This document shows, piece by piece, positions 33,567-42,300 of a DNA stretch of 64,000 nt. Position 1 is the stretch's first letter; the number at the start of each line of letters is the position of its first letter. The translations under genes and the position numbers were made by a program. The stretch spans positions 4,077,001 to 4,141,000 of the forward strand of contig NZ_CP145886.1 in the NCBI RefSeq assembly GCF_038049935.1, in the 5' to 3' direction. The notes below the pieces were generated by a model. It saw only the letters and a program-made list of their open reading frames with translations. It was not told where the DNA came from and ran no database searches. Source of the DNA: Rossellomorea sp. y25 (GTDB lineage: Bacteria > Bacillota > Bacilli > Bacillales > Bacillaceae_B).

Positions 33567-33800
33567 GGTTTCTCTTTAAGATTATCCTTTTTCAGCTGAG
33601 AATGTGCCATTTAAGTGGCTAGCTGGCCGATCCAGGGGTTGAATATAGGATGAGGAGTGGTCGTCGCGGGGGAATCGATCCTGATAGGGAGGGGATTGAT
33701 CCCGATTCATGATAATTGAACCGGTTTTGGTTTTTTCAATCCTCGATATGATTATTCGATCCGCATTTCCATTAATTGATCCTCCTTGTCGAATTTCCCT
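33567..33800 (+). repeat. Six-ATCC intergenic repeat, copy F
   Basis: The 5' block CTTTAAGATTATCC, T5, CAGCTGAGAATG is followed by motifs at 33678, 33699, 33719 (AACC), 33739, 33759 and 33779. The end CTTGTCGAATTTCCCTTA is slightly diverged. About 160 bases are identical to copy E, while the flanks differ. Confidence 0.9.
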
Positions 33801-33844
33801 TACCGATACCCGCACCAAGCTCCAACCCAGCCATTTCACAACAA

Positions 33845-33882
33845 CAAAAAACCCACAGAGCATCACTTCACTCCATGGGTTC
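33845..33882 (-). terminator. Terminator of the LCP gene
   Basis: AACCCA (33850-33855) pairs with TGGGTT (33876-33881). On the minus strand it is followed by TTTTTTG. Confidence 0.6.
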
Positions 33883-33893
33883 GATCTATCATT

Positions 33894-35003
33894 CTATTCC
33901 TCATAACTACTTGAATCCTCGATTTCAGACGATTCCTCATAGACACCTGCGTCCTCTGTTTCATCATAACTGCCGTTATCCTCAACACCAGTCGAATCCT
34001 CGACCACGGCATCGTCACTCAACGTTTCTTCCTCTACATATTCCGCATATGACTTAGGTTCTTCACCATTCAAAAAGTCTTTTAACGCTTCGGTATTCGC
34101 ATCGAGGTCTACGTCTAACACGGCACCCGCGCCTTCATATCGGGCATTTTCGAACGAATTGTCGATGGGTAATCTCATGGTTTCGATCTTATCGACCGGA
34201 TTCAGGACAAATTCTTTTGCAAGACTGATGCGGTCCATGGACCCGATATTCGTTTCGATGTAGGGTGAGACTGTCCCCATCAGTTTAGGGATCTTGGATA
34301 CTCCGTTTAATGACAGCATTTCGTCTTTCAGGGCATTGATGACTTCCTGCTGGCGCTTGACGCGGCCGAAGTCTCCCTCTGCGTCATGGCGGAAACGGGC
34401 ATAGCCCAATAATTCCTTACCGTTCAATTTTTGCAAGCCGGGTTCCAGTGTCACATTAATGTTTGTGGACATTTCTTTTTCTACATTCATTTCAATTCCA
34501 TCTGGTGCCAGTGCGTCCACAACCTTCTGGAATCCTTTAAAGTCCATTAACGCATAATATTGGACATCTATATCAAAGTTCTCTTTTAACGTTTGACGAA
34601 GGAGTTCAGGTCCACCAAGAAAATAGGAAGTATTCAATTTATACTTTCCGTATTCCGGAACGTCTACATACATATCTCTCATTAATGAAACCAATCTGGC
34701 CTCACCTTTTTCGGGATCGTATTGGGCAATCATGATCGTATCCGTACGGGATTTTTCCTCTCCCCTTGTATCGGATCCGAGAAGTAGAATATTCACTTTT
34801 CCGTGCTCATCTTTTTTACCATTGAATTCAGGAATTTCTTCAGATGCCGCCTGGGTTTTACCGGCATTCATTTTTCCAGTTTGATACTGGTAGAGAAAAT
34901 ACGCCGTTCCAATGCTTAATCCCAAGAAAGAAAGTGCAAGAAAAATCCGGAAGAATCTCTTCCTTCTTCTCATCCGCTGTCTATAGTCATTTCGAGTATT
35001 CAT
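33894..35003 (-). CDS. LytR-CpsA-Psr (LCP) family cell-wall glycopolymer ligase
   Basis: 369 residues. A basic cytoplasmic start (RQRMRRRKRFFR) and one membrane helix (about 17-39) precede an extracellular LCP domain (about 70-300). The domain has VNILLLGSDTRGEEKSRTDT, VSLMRDMYVDVP, YKLNTSYFLGG and RFRHDAEGDFGRVKRQQ, the Arg/Asp residues that hold the polyprenyl pyrophosphate. LCP enzymes attach glycopolymers to peptidoglycan. The last 55 residues form a very acidic tail rich in Glu, Ser and Tyr, unusual for the family and possibly wall-spanning. It lies directly beside the CWB2 protein cluster, so it may attach the polymer to which CWB2 modules bind. Confidence 0.92.
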   Translation of the reverse strand: MNTRNDYRQRMRRRKRFFRIFLALSFLGLSIGTAYFLYQYQTGKMNAGKTQAASEEIPEFNGKKDEHGKVNILLLGSDTRGEEKSRTDTIMIAQYDPEKGEARLVSLMRDMYVDVPEYGKYKLNTSYFLGGPELLRQTLKENFDIDVQYYALMDFKGFQKVVDALAPDGIEMNVEKEMSTNINVTLEPGLQKLNGKELLGYARFRHDAEGDFGRVKRQQEVINALKDEMLSLNGVSKIPKLMGTVSPYIETNIGSMDRISLAKEFVLNPVDKIETMRLPIDNSFENARYEGAGAVLDVDLDANTEALKDFLNGEEPKSYAEYVEEETLSDDAVVEDSTGVEDNGSYDETEDAGVYEESSEIEDSSSYEE

Positions 35004-35115
35004 GTATGTTTTTCACCTTTCAAATCGAAGATCAATACGAAGAATAATTTTATCATGAAATAGATTAAAAAAATAGAATCTTACATAAATGTAATCTCTG
35101 TTTAATAATCCTATC

Positions 35116-35149
35116 AAAAAAAGACTCTACCTTTGATCGATAGAGTCTT
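35116..35149 (-). terminator. Terminator of the transglycosylase-CWB2 gene
   Basis: AAGACTCTA (35121-35129) pairs with TAGAGTCTT (35141-35149). The minus strand then reads T7. Confidence 0.85.
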
Positions 35150-35160
35150 AGTTTTCTATA

Positions 35161-36996
35161 TTAATAATACAACTTTTTATAAAGATCTCCAAGCTCGTCT
35201 TCCACATTCATGGCACTTGGTCCTCCGAGCAGGAAGAACTCTTTAAATTCTTTAGCAGCGATGAAATTGTTGACACTTGTAGGCAGCTCTTCCGGGTTGG
35301 ATAGAAGAAGTGGTGCCTTTTGCTTTGCTGCGAGTACAGATCCCGATAATGCATCCGGGTAGTTCTTCCCGCTCGCAAGAAGTGATTTCTCATCCGGGTT
35401 GGCAAGCGGCAGCTTCTTCGCAATTTCAAGGGAGGTTTCATAACGATCCACTCCGCTTACTCTCTGCTCGCCTTTTACCTTTTTCATGACACCATCGCTG
35501 ATGACGCCCGCTCCACCGACAACGATCGTGCTGTCCACTCCGGTAAGGGCTTGACTCGTATAGGAAGAAACGGCGTTAGCCGCTGTTAGAAGGATCGGAT
35601 ATCCTTTTACAGATGCATATGGGGCCACGGAAAGAGCATCTGGGAAGTTCTTTCCTGACGCGATGATGGCTTTATCAGGATTCGGATTCACTTGCTCTGA
35701 AATAAGCTGGGCTGTTTCGTAGCGATCGATTCCACCGATCCGTTCGGCATCCAATCCCATTCCTTCAAGAGCATCCTTGACTCCCTTGCTGACTGCCCCT
35801 TCTCCACCTAAAATGATGACCTTGGAAGCTTTCAAGCGTTTGATTTCAGCTTTCGTTGCTTCAGTCAGTTTGTTTTTTTCCGTCAATAGAAGCGGAGCAT
35901 TGTTTTTATAAGCAAGAGGGCCACCCGTCAGCGCATCTGGGAAGTTATACCCTTGGGCCAAAACGACCGTATCCGCCTGATTCCAACCGGCCTGGGAAAT
36001 GTCAACAGCCGTCTTGATCCGGTCGGTTCCGGATAGTCGCTCACCGATCTTGTTCAGTTCGCTTGAAGCGACGTATGCCTCTTGTTTATTGTCTTCACGT
36101 TCGGCGTTGTACCAGACGAAGTGATTCGGATTCTTGGATTGATCATATTCAAATCCTTTAAGGATCTCAAGGACTTCGGTTTCACCGCTTGGAAGTTTCG
36201 CAGACACTTCCTTGGAATCAGAAGTTGGCCGTTCTCTAAAACGTGATCCATCCGCAGAAATCACTAAATCCCCCGGTTGATACGAATGTTTTGTTGTATG
36301 GGCAAGACCATTCACCTCATACTTCTTCTTATCGAATAATAAATAATAGTTTGGCTCTCCTGTATAGGTAAAATCCTCTTTGGCAAAAGAAAGCTCGACT
36401 CTATCATTCTTGAAGATGCCCGGGTTTCCACTTGAGAGCTCAGCATATACCCGATCCTGGTAGCTTCCGAAGTTTCTTTCACCCGTCGCCATTTTGATCG
36501 GACTATTTTCCTGCACCTGTCCATTATAAGCTAAAAGGGCAAAATACCAGTTCTCGATGATGTCACGCTCATTGTCCCCAACCGTTGGGATGCTGGTGGA
36601 GCGATCCCAGTTTGATAGACCCTTCTCACCAAGCTTCCACTTTTCGTTCAGGATTTTGATACCTGCTTCAATATTGAAGGCGATGTCACTTTTCAAACGT
36701 TCAACATCGTATCCGGCTGTATCGGTCACCTGCATGATCCCGATCCCGCCATCACCCGAAATATTCGGTTCTCCATCTGCCGTGAATTGCTTCCAACCGC
36801 TCTCTTCAGCTGCTAAAGCCTTCACGATTTCGGCGGGAACATCATACTTCATTGCTGCTTCCGTCAACAGTTTATTGATTTCATATTTAGACGGGTTTTC
36901 ATACCCCGCTGCCTTCGAAGTGATTGGACTCACCAGTGTCGCGCTAAGTGCCACCGCGGCTATTCCTGATACAAGTTTCTTCATTTTAGGATTCAT
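35161..36996 (-). CDS. Lytic transglycosylase-like (SLT) protein with SH3-type and three CWB2 repeats
   Basis: 611 residues. Signal peptide 1-30. An SLT/goose-lysozyme-like domain (about 38-175) has catalytic Glu65 in LAAEESGW, GIGIMQVT and FALLAYNG. A probable SH3-type domain (about 240-310) contains GDLVISADGSRFRERPTSDS. Three CWB2 repeats span about 315-611 (SGTDRIKTAVDIS, GGIDRYETAQLIS, SGVDRYETSLEIA). It would cut glycan strands to anhydromuramic ends. ATG 36996 follows AAAGGGGA. The third CWB2 repeat ends in SAMNVEDELGDLY, more diverged than in the others. Monocistronic. Confidence 0.88.
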   Translation of the reverse strand: MNPKMKKLVSGIAAVALSATLVSPITSKAAGYENPSKYEINKLLTEAAMKYDVPAEIVKALAAEESGWKQFTADGEPNISGDGGIGIMQVTDTAGYDVERLKSDIAFNIEAGIKILNEKWKLGEKGLSNWDRSTSIPTVGDNERDIIENWYFALLAYNGQVQENSPIKMATGERNFGSYQDRVYAELSSGNPGIFKNDRVELSFAKEDFTYTGEPNYYLLFDKKKYEVNGLAHTTKHSYQPGDLVISADGSRFRERPTSDSKEVSAKLPSGETEVLEILKGFEYDQSKNPNHFVWYNAEREDNKQEAYVASSELNKIGERLSGTDRIKTAVDISQAGWNQADTVVLAQGYNFPDALTGGPLAYKNNAPLLLTEKNKLTEATKAEIKRLKASKVIILGGEGAVSKGVKDALEGMGLDAERIGGIDRYETAQLISEQVNPNPDKAIIASGKNFPDALSVAPYASVKGYPILLTAANAVSSYTSQALTGVDSTIVVGGAGVISDGVMKKVKGEQRVSGVDRYETSLEIAKKLPLANPDEKSLLASGKNYPDALSGSVLAAKQKAPLLLSNPEELPTSVNNFIAAKEFKEFFLLGGPSAMNVEDELGDLYKKLYY

Positions 36997-37068
36997 TGTA
37001 TTCCCCTTTTAAATGTTATTTTATTCCATCTTAACATAGTATCTAGTAAACTATAACCCTTCTTTATC

Positions 37069-37100
37069 AAAAAAAGATAGAGAGGCAATCTCCCTATCTT
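37069..37100 (-). terminator. Terminator of the smaller subtilase gene
   Basis: AAGATAG (37074-37080) pairs with CTATCTT (37094-37100), with an inner GAG/CTC. On the minus strand it is followed by T7. Confidence 0.82.
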
Positions 37101-37102
37101 AC

Positions 37103-39154
37103 TTATTTCATCATATACTGATCGATTTCCCATGCTTTTTCAACGGATAAAGCTCCTGGTCCACCAAGAATGCGATAGTTGTTGCGATTGGTTATCAAAT
37201 GGATTGATTTCTTCAGGTTCACGTTATCGTTCCTATCTACCAGAACCACTGGGCTTTCTTTTCTTGCAGCCAGCGGGCTTATGCTAAGGGCATCGGGGAA
37301 TTTAGCGCCTGTGGCAAAATAAAGGGAATCGGAATCTGCAGAAGCAAATGTCTGATGGACCTTATAATTGGTTTCGTAACGATCCACGCCATATATACGG
37401 AAATCCCCAGGCAGACTATCTACCACTTTATTAGAAAGGATTCCCTGACCACCGATGACATACGTCTTGGAAATTTCATTCTCTTTCATATAGGTACTCA
37501 CCGACTGTGGAACCTTCTCTTTTTGAACAAAAAGTACAGGATATTGCATGCTACCGCTATAGGAAGCAACCGAGAGAGCATCAGGATAGTTTTGACCTGA
37601 GACGACAAAGGCCTTGTTGGTTGTGTAGGGAATCACGCTATTGATCGCTACGGCCGTTTCATAACGGTCCACGCCAAATAGTCGCTTGGTCTCAATTGAT
37701 AGATTCTTAATCTCATTTTCTACATCCTGAGAGACGGCATTCCCCCCTCCGATCATCAAAACATGAGAGGGATTCAATCTTTTCAGCTCTTCCTTAACGG
37801 ACTCACTCAATCGATTGTTCTTGACTAGTAGAATCGGGCTATCCAAATGAGAGGCCAATGGAGAAGCAGCTAAGCTATCAGGGAATGAAGCACCGCTTGC
37901 TAAAATAACAAACGATCCAGTCAATTTGGTGCCACCGATCGTCAACTCTTTTTCCTCTAATGAGGACCATCCATTTTTAGATATCTCTACGGCTGTTTCT
38001 ACAGAATTCAGGCCGTAGATACGATTTTTGGTTTGGACAAAGTTCAGAGCTTCTTCCGCATTGATTAACCCTGTTCCAAGCCTATCGACTTCTGGTAAGG
38101 GAGTGGTTGAGTTTTCAAGCACATCCTTTACCTGCAGTCCTTTTAAAAAGGGGTACTGCTGTTTGACCATGGATGAAACCGAGCTTACAATGGCCGTTGA
38201 CATACTGGTACCATCCAGTGCTTGATAGCCGTCCATCCATGTGCTGAAAATGTTCGTTCCCGGGGCAGATATGTCCACTGTCTCCCCAAAGTTCGAGAAC
38301 GTAGATTTTGTCAATGTAGTAGAATCCACACTGCCTACAGCCAGGACTTCCGGGTAGGTTGCCGGGTAAAGGACGGCGTGCTCATCATCGTTACCTGCCG
38401 CTCCTACCACCAGGGCGCCTTTATCCACAGCGTAATCAATCGCATCTTCCAGCGCTTTCATATTGCTATAGCTGCCCAGACTCAAATTGATGATATCCGC
38501 TCCGTTGTCTGCTGCATAACGGATGCCTTGAATAACCGTGGACATATAGGTGGTCTTCCCTTCAAACACTTTGACGGGCATGAGTTTCACCTTTTCGGCA
38601 GCAGAAGCAATACCCATCTTGTTATTAGTCACAGCTCCTACCAGACCCGCTACATGGGTGCCATGCCCAGACCTGTCGACTGGTGGCTCTTCTTCATTTA
38701 TGAAGTTCTTTCCTTCTACTAATCTACTGCGCAGCTCGGGATGTTTCAGATCAATACCTGAATCGACAATCGCCACGGTCACTTCTTCAATGGGATTATA
38801 GTTTTCCCAGGCTTCCAGTACCTTCATTACCTGAAAGTCTTGGGATTGATTATTAAAATATGTATCATTGGGCGCGGCAGCTTGTGTGTATACGAGCTGA
38901 TCGACCTCAGCATATTCTATGTTTTCGTTATTATTTAATTTGGATAGAGTGCTGGAAACGTCTTTTCGAGGTACCGACAACACTTCAAATTTTCCTTCAT
39001 CCTCATCTGAAGACTGTGTCGACACTTCACCTTCTTGATCCTTGTGAACCACTAATAATTGAACCTTCTTCCCATCATCCGCTTGCACTACTCCGTTCGG
39101 AAGCAGGGTACAACCCAATAAGAACACAATAGAAGCGATTATTCTCATTTTCAT
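37103..39154 (-). CDS. S8 family serine protease (subtilase) with three CWB2 repeats
   Basis: 683 residues. The hydrophobic signal segment (2-26) contains VFLLGC, a possible but atypical lipobox. A propeptide (about 30-95) ends NIEYAEVDQLVY. The subtilisin domain has catalytic Asp (VAIVDSGIDLKHPEL, about 131), His (RSGHGTHVAGL, about 165) and Ser (LDGTSMSTAIVS, about 316), plus oxyanion Asn in AAGND. CWB2 repeats cover about 385-683. It is probably a wall-held exoprotease. ATG 39154 is seven bases after GAGGAG; the TTG one codon upstream is too close. It has its own promoter (39202-39230) and terminator. Confidence 0.9.
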   Translation of the reverse strand: MKMRIIASIVFLLGCTLLPNGVVQADDGKKVQLLVVHKDQEGEVSTQSSDEDEGKFEVLSVPRKDVSSTLSKLNNNENIEYAEVDQLVYTQAAAPNDTYFNNQSQDFQVMKVLEAWENYNPIEEVTVAIVDSGIDLKHPELRSRLVEGKNFINEEEPPVDRSGHGTHVAGLVGAVTNNKMGIASAAEKVKLMPVKVFEGKTTYMSTVIQGIRYAADNGADIINLSLGSYSNMKALEDAIDYAVDKGALVVGAAGNDDEHAVLYPATYPEVLAVGSVDSTTLTKSTFSNFGETVDISAPGTNIFSTWMDGYQALDGTSMSTAIVSSVSSMVKQQYPFLKGLQVKDVLENSTTPLPEVDRLGTGLINAEEALNFVQTKNRIYGLNSVETAVEISKNGWSSLEEKELTIGGTKLTGSFVILASGASFPDSLAASPLASHLDSPILLVKNNRLSESVKEELKRLNPSHVLMIGGGNAVSQDVENEIKNLSIETKRLFGVDRYETAVAINSVIPYTTNKAFVVSGQNYPDALSVASYSGSMQYPVLFVQKEKVPQSVSTYMKENEISKTYVIGGQGILSNKVVDSLPGDFRIYGVDRYETNYKVHQTFASADSDSLYFATGAKFPDALSISPLAARKESPVVLVDRNDNVNLKKSIHLITNRNNYRILGGPGALSVEKAWEIDQYMMK

Positions 39155-39201
39155 CAAGCCACTCCTCTCTCAGTTGAATGTCATTTACATCATCTGTAAA
39201 A

Positions 39202-39230
39202 AGTATATAAGATGGTGGAAGGCCTGTCCA
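39202..39230 (-). promoter_or_regulatory. SigA-type promoter of the smaller subtilase gene
   Basis: The minus strand reads TGGACA (39230-39225), 17 bases, then TATACT (39207-39202). It lies about 50 bases before the start codon. Confidence 0.6.
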
Positions 39231-39275
39231 TGAATTCAAGAAATTTTCAGAATGATAGTCCGAAAGTCTTTAAAA

Positions 39276-39309
39276 GGAAAAAAGACTGCCCGCTGTAATA
39301 GCAGGCAGC
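39276..39309 (-). terminator. Terminator of the large subtilase gene
   Basis: CTGCC (39286-39290) pairs with GGCAG (39304-39308), one mismatch, then GCT/AGC. On the minus strand it is followed by T6. Confidence 0.8.
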
Positions 39310-39327
39310 CAATTCACACATATTCTA

Positions 39328-42300
39328 TTAGTTTGAAACCTTTTCTTGAAGGTCTTCTCTAGCACCTTCACCTACTGCACCTTTACCACCAAGTACAGTG
39401 ACAGAAGAGATTTTGTTCTGGTACAGATATTTCGTTAAGAACGCATCTACTTCTTTCGGTAATCCATTTGGATCAGTCAGTAATAATAATCCTGCGTTAT
39501 CTGTTACAAGTGGAGCAGCAGATAATGCATCCGGGAAGTTCTTACCGCTGGCAACATATAACTTGTCTGTGCTAGAAGCGAACTCTCCAAGGATTGCTGC
39601 CAGTGTACCATAACGGTTCACACCAGAAAGGACTTTCACATCGACAGCTACTTTCTTAGCTTCAGCTACCACATTTTCAGGAACAGCTGATTTACCACCA
39701 AGCACATAGACTTTCTCGTCTTCAAGGATGGTTTTCGCTTCATCGGATAAATCTTTACCGTCTGTTAAAACGATCGGCATGTCGTTGGCACCGGCGATTG
39801 CTGCAGCACTTAGTGCATCGGCAAAGTTCTTACCAGTTGCAACGAATACACCATTTCCTTTGAATCCAAGCTCTTGAAGCTTCGAAACGATGGCAAGGTT
39901 TGTACCGTAACGGTTTGGCATTCCATCTGTTTCTAAACGTTCGATATCAGAAGAATCGATCGAGATACTGTTTAATTGAGTAAATACATCGGCAGAAACG
40001 ACACCTTCTCCACCAAGGATGTACACATTTTCAGCGCCAAGACGCTCAATTTCAGCAAGAACTTCCTTAGAAAGCTTCCCATTGCTGCCTACAGGCAGGA
40101 TTGGAGCATCAATAGCAGATGCTAATGGACCTGCAGATAATGAATCCGGGAAGTTATATCCAGTTGAAAGGATAACCGTTTTGTACTCATGATCATCGGC
40201 AAAGCCATCTTTATGGAGCTTCTTGGATACTTCGATCGCTGTTCCGACACGATCTTGACCGGAAACTTCAGTAATGATGTCCCCGTCTACCTTGATTGGA
40301 AGGAGAGATAACACTTCATCTGTTTTCGCATCAAGTAAATATACCGCCCCGATTGAGCTCATTGACTCAGATGGAGTTGTAATGTTTACATCCGTCGTTA
40401 ATGATTTTCCTACTTTAAGGTTTTGTGAAGCTTTAACATCTACTTTACCTTCACCTTTTTCACCAGGAGACAGTACACCGAACTCATTGATTGATAGATC
40501 AAGAGTCGTCGTTGGATCCATTGTTGCGTATCCTTCAATTGCAATTGTGTACGTATCATCCGGTAATGAAGTCAGGGAAACTTTTTCGTCAGATGTAGCA
40601 CCTGCAGAATATGCTACCATGTTCCCTTTGGAATCATAGATATATAAATCGACATCATCAGTAGCATGTGATGGATTTGACGTTTGAACTTCTAAAGATA
40701 CATTGTTCTTCACTTTGATATCTTGATAGTAGAATTCATTGTTACCAGGTACCTCTACCTTCTCAGAAGACAGCTTAGGCATGCTGAAAGGTGCACCGAC
40801 AACCTTCACTTCTCTTGCTTCAGATAAGTAGTTTGAGAATGTAACAGATTTGGTCGTTTCAGTTTCAGGTGCAACATGACCTAAATCAATTTCACCTGGT
40901 TGAGCAACTACATCCTGAACAACAGCCTCTAATTGATATTTATTTACTTCCTTACCTGCTTGTGGTCCGGAAGTTCCATATACATGTACTTCCCATACCC
41001 CTGGTTTAGGAGACTTGAAGACATGATCTTCAACGCCTAATCCACCGGCACCGTATCCAGCATATCCTTGGAATTCACTTACTTCCACTCCGTCAGGATT
41101 GAAGACGATCGCGCGTACGCGGCCTTTATAATCGTCATTTTCACTGATTGCATTCAGTGAGAAACGAACTTCACTCACGCCAGGTTTTACGTCAAATGTA
41201 TAACCTTTTGTTTGAGAAGATTGAACTTCACCTTCTTCGCGGAAGCGGAAACGATTTTCCTGGTTAAACTCATGACCCGTAATAATTGTTTGAGCTGATC
41301 TAGCTTCTACATAAGGAGTCGATGCATCATCAAATACTAGAGTCTCAGCATTTACGCCTGTCTCTAATTTCGACTCGTCATACTTCACTGTAATCGTTTT
41401 ACTTTCTCCAGCCTTAAGATCTAACTTTGATACAGATGGGCTAATCCAATCGCCAGTCGGAGATACATCCAGGCTCTTGGCTTCATCTGTCTTGTTCTCT
41501 ACTAATACTTCAACCGTTTCAGGAATTTCTTTATTTCTTACATATAGACCCGGACCGCCGGAGATTTTCTCTCCATGGTAGACCGTAACGTCCACGTCTT
41601 TAATGTCTGTGATGAAGTTTTTGCGCAGATACTCATAAGCTGCCGGAACATCGATCAGTCCGCCACCTTCTTGAGCACGGTTGTATCCATCTAAGTGATT
41701 GGCCGTTGCAATCAACGCTTCACGGGCAATTTCGTAGTTAAATGGAATACGATCTTTCTCCGCTGCCGATTTAAGTAACGCCACCGCTCCAGCTACGTAT
41801 GGTGAAGACATACTTGTACCCTGCATGACTACATAAGGTCCGTTTTGTACCGGATGAGCAGCATAAGCAGATCCTGGTCCAACGATATCAGGCTTTTGAT
41901 TCCCTACTTCGTTCGGCCCTACAGAAGAGAAGTACCATAAACCTTGTCCTTCTTTCGGAGTACCGTCTGCGTTTTTACCGTATGGATAAGAATTGTACTC
42001 TTTTGCCCACATGTCAGCCGTAATATGTGCCCCAACAGAAATGATAGGTGCTACGTCACCAGGTGAACCGACTGTGTCTGCACCAGGACCGGCATTACCG
42101 GCAGATGTAACGAATACGATGTCTGTATCTTCACTTAATACCGTCATTAATTCTCCATAGGATCCTAAACCATCGTTCAGATCCGGGGAAGAACCTAAGC
42201 TCAAGTTTGCAACATCGACGCCGAATCCACCTTCGGATTCAGGAAGCGCAGCATCAACCATGGCCTTCTGGATACTGAATGTAGGAGCTCCTCCTGCCGC

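Noticed and set aside
33195..33866. Two minus-strand ORFs (33195-33458 and 33582-33866) with identical central protein sequence
   Set aside because: The identity comes from repeat copies E and F at DNA level. The 20-bp period is not a codon multiple and other copies do not keep the frame open.
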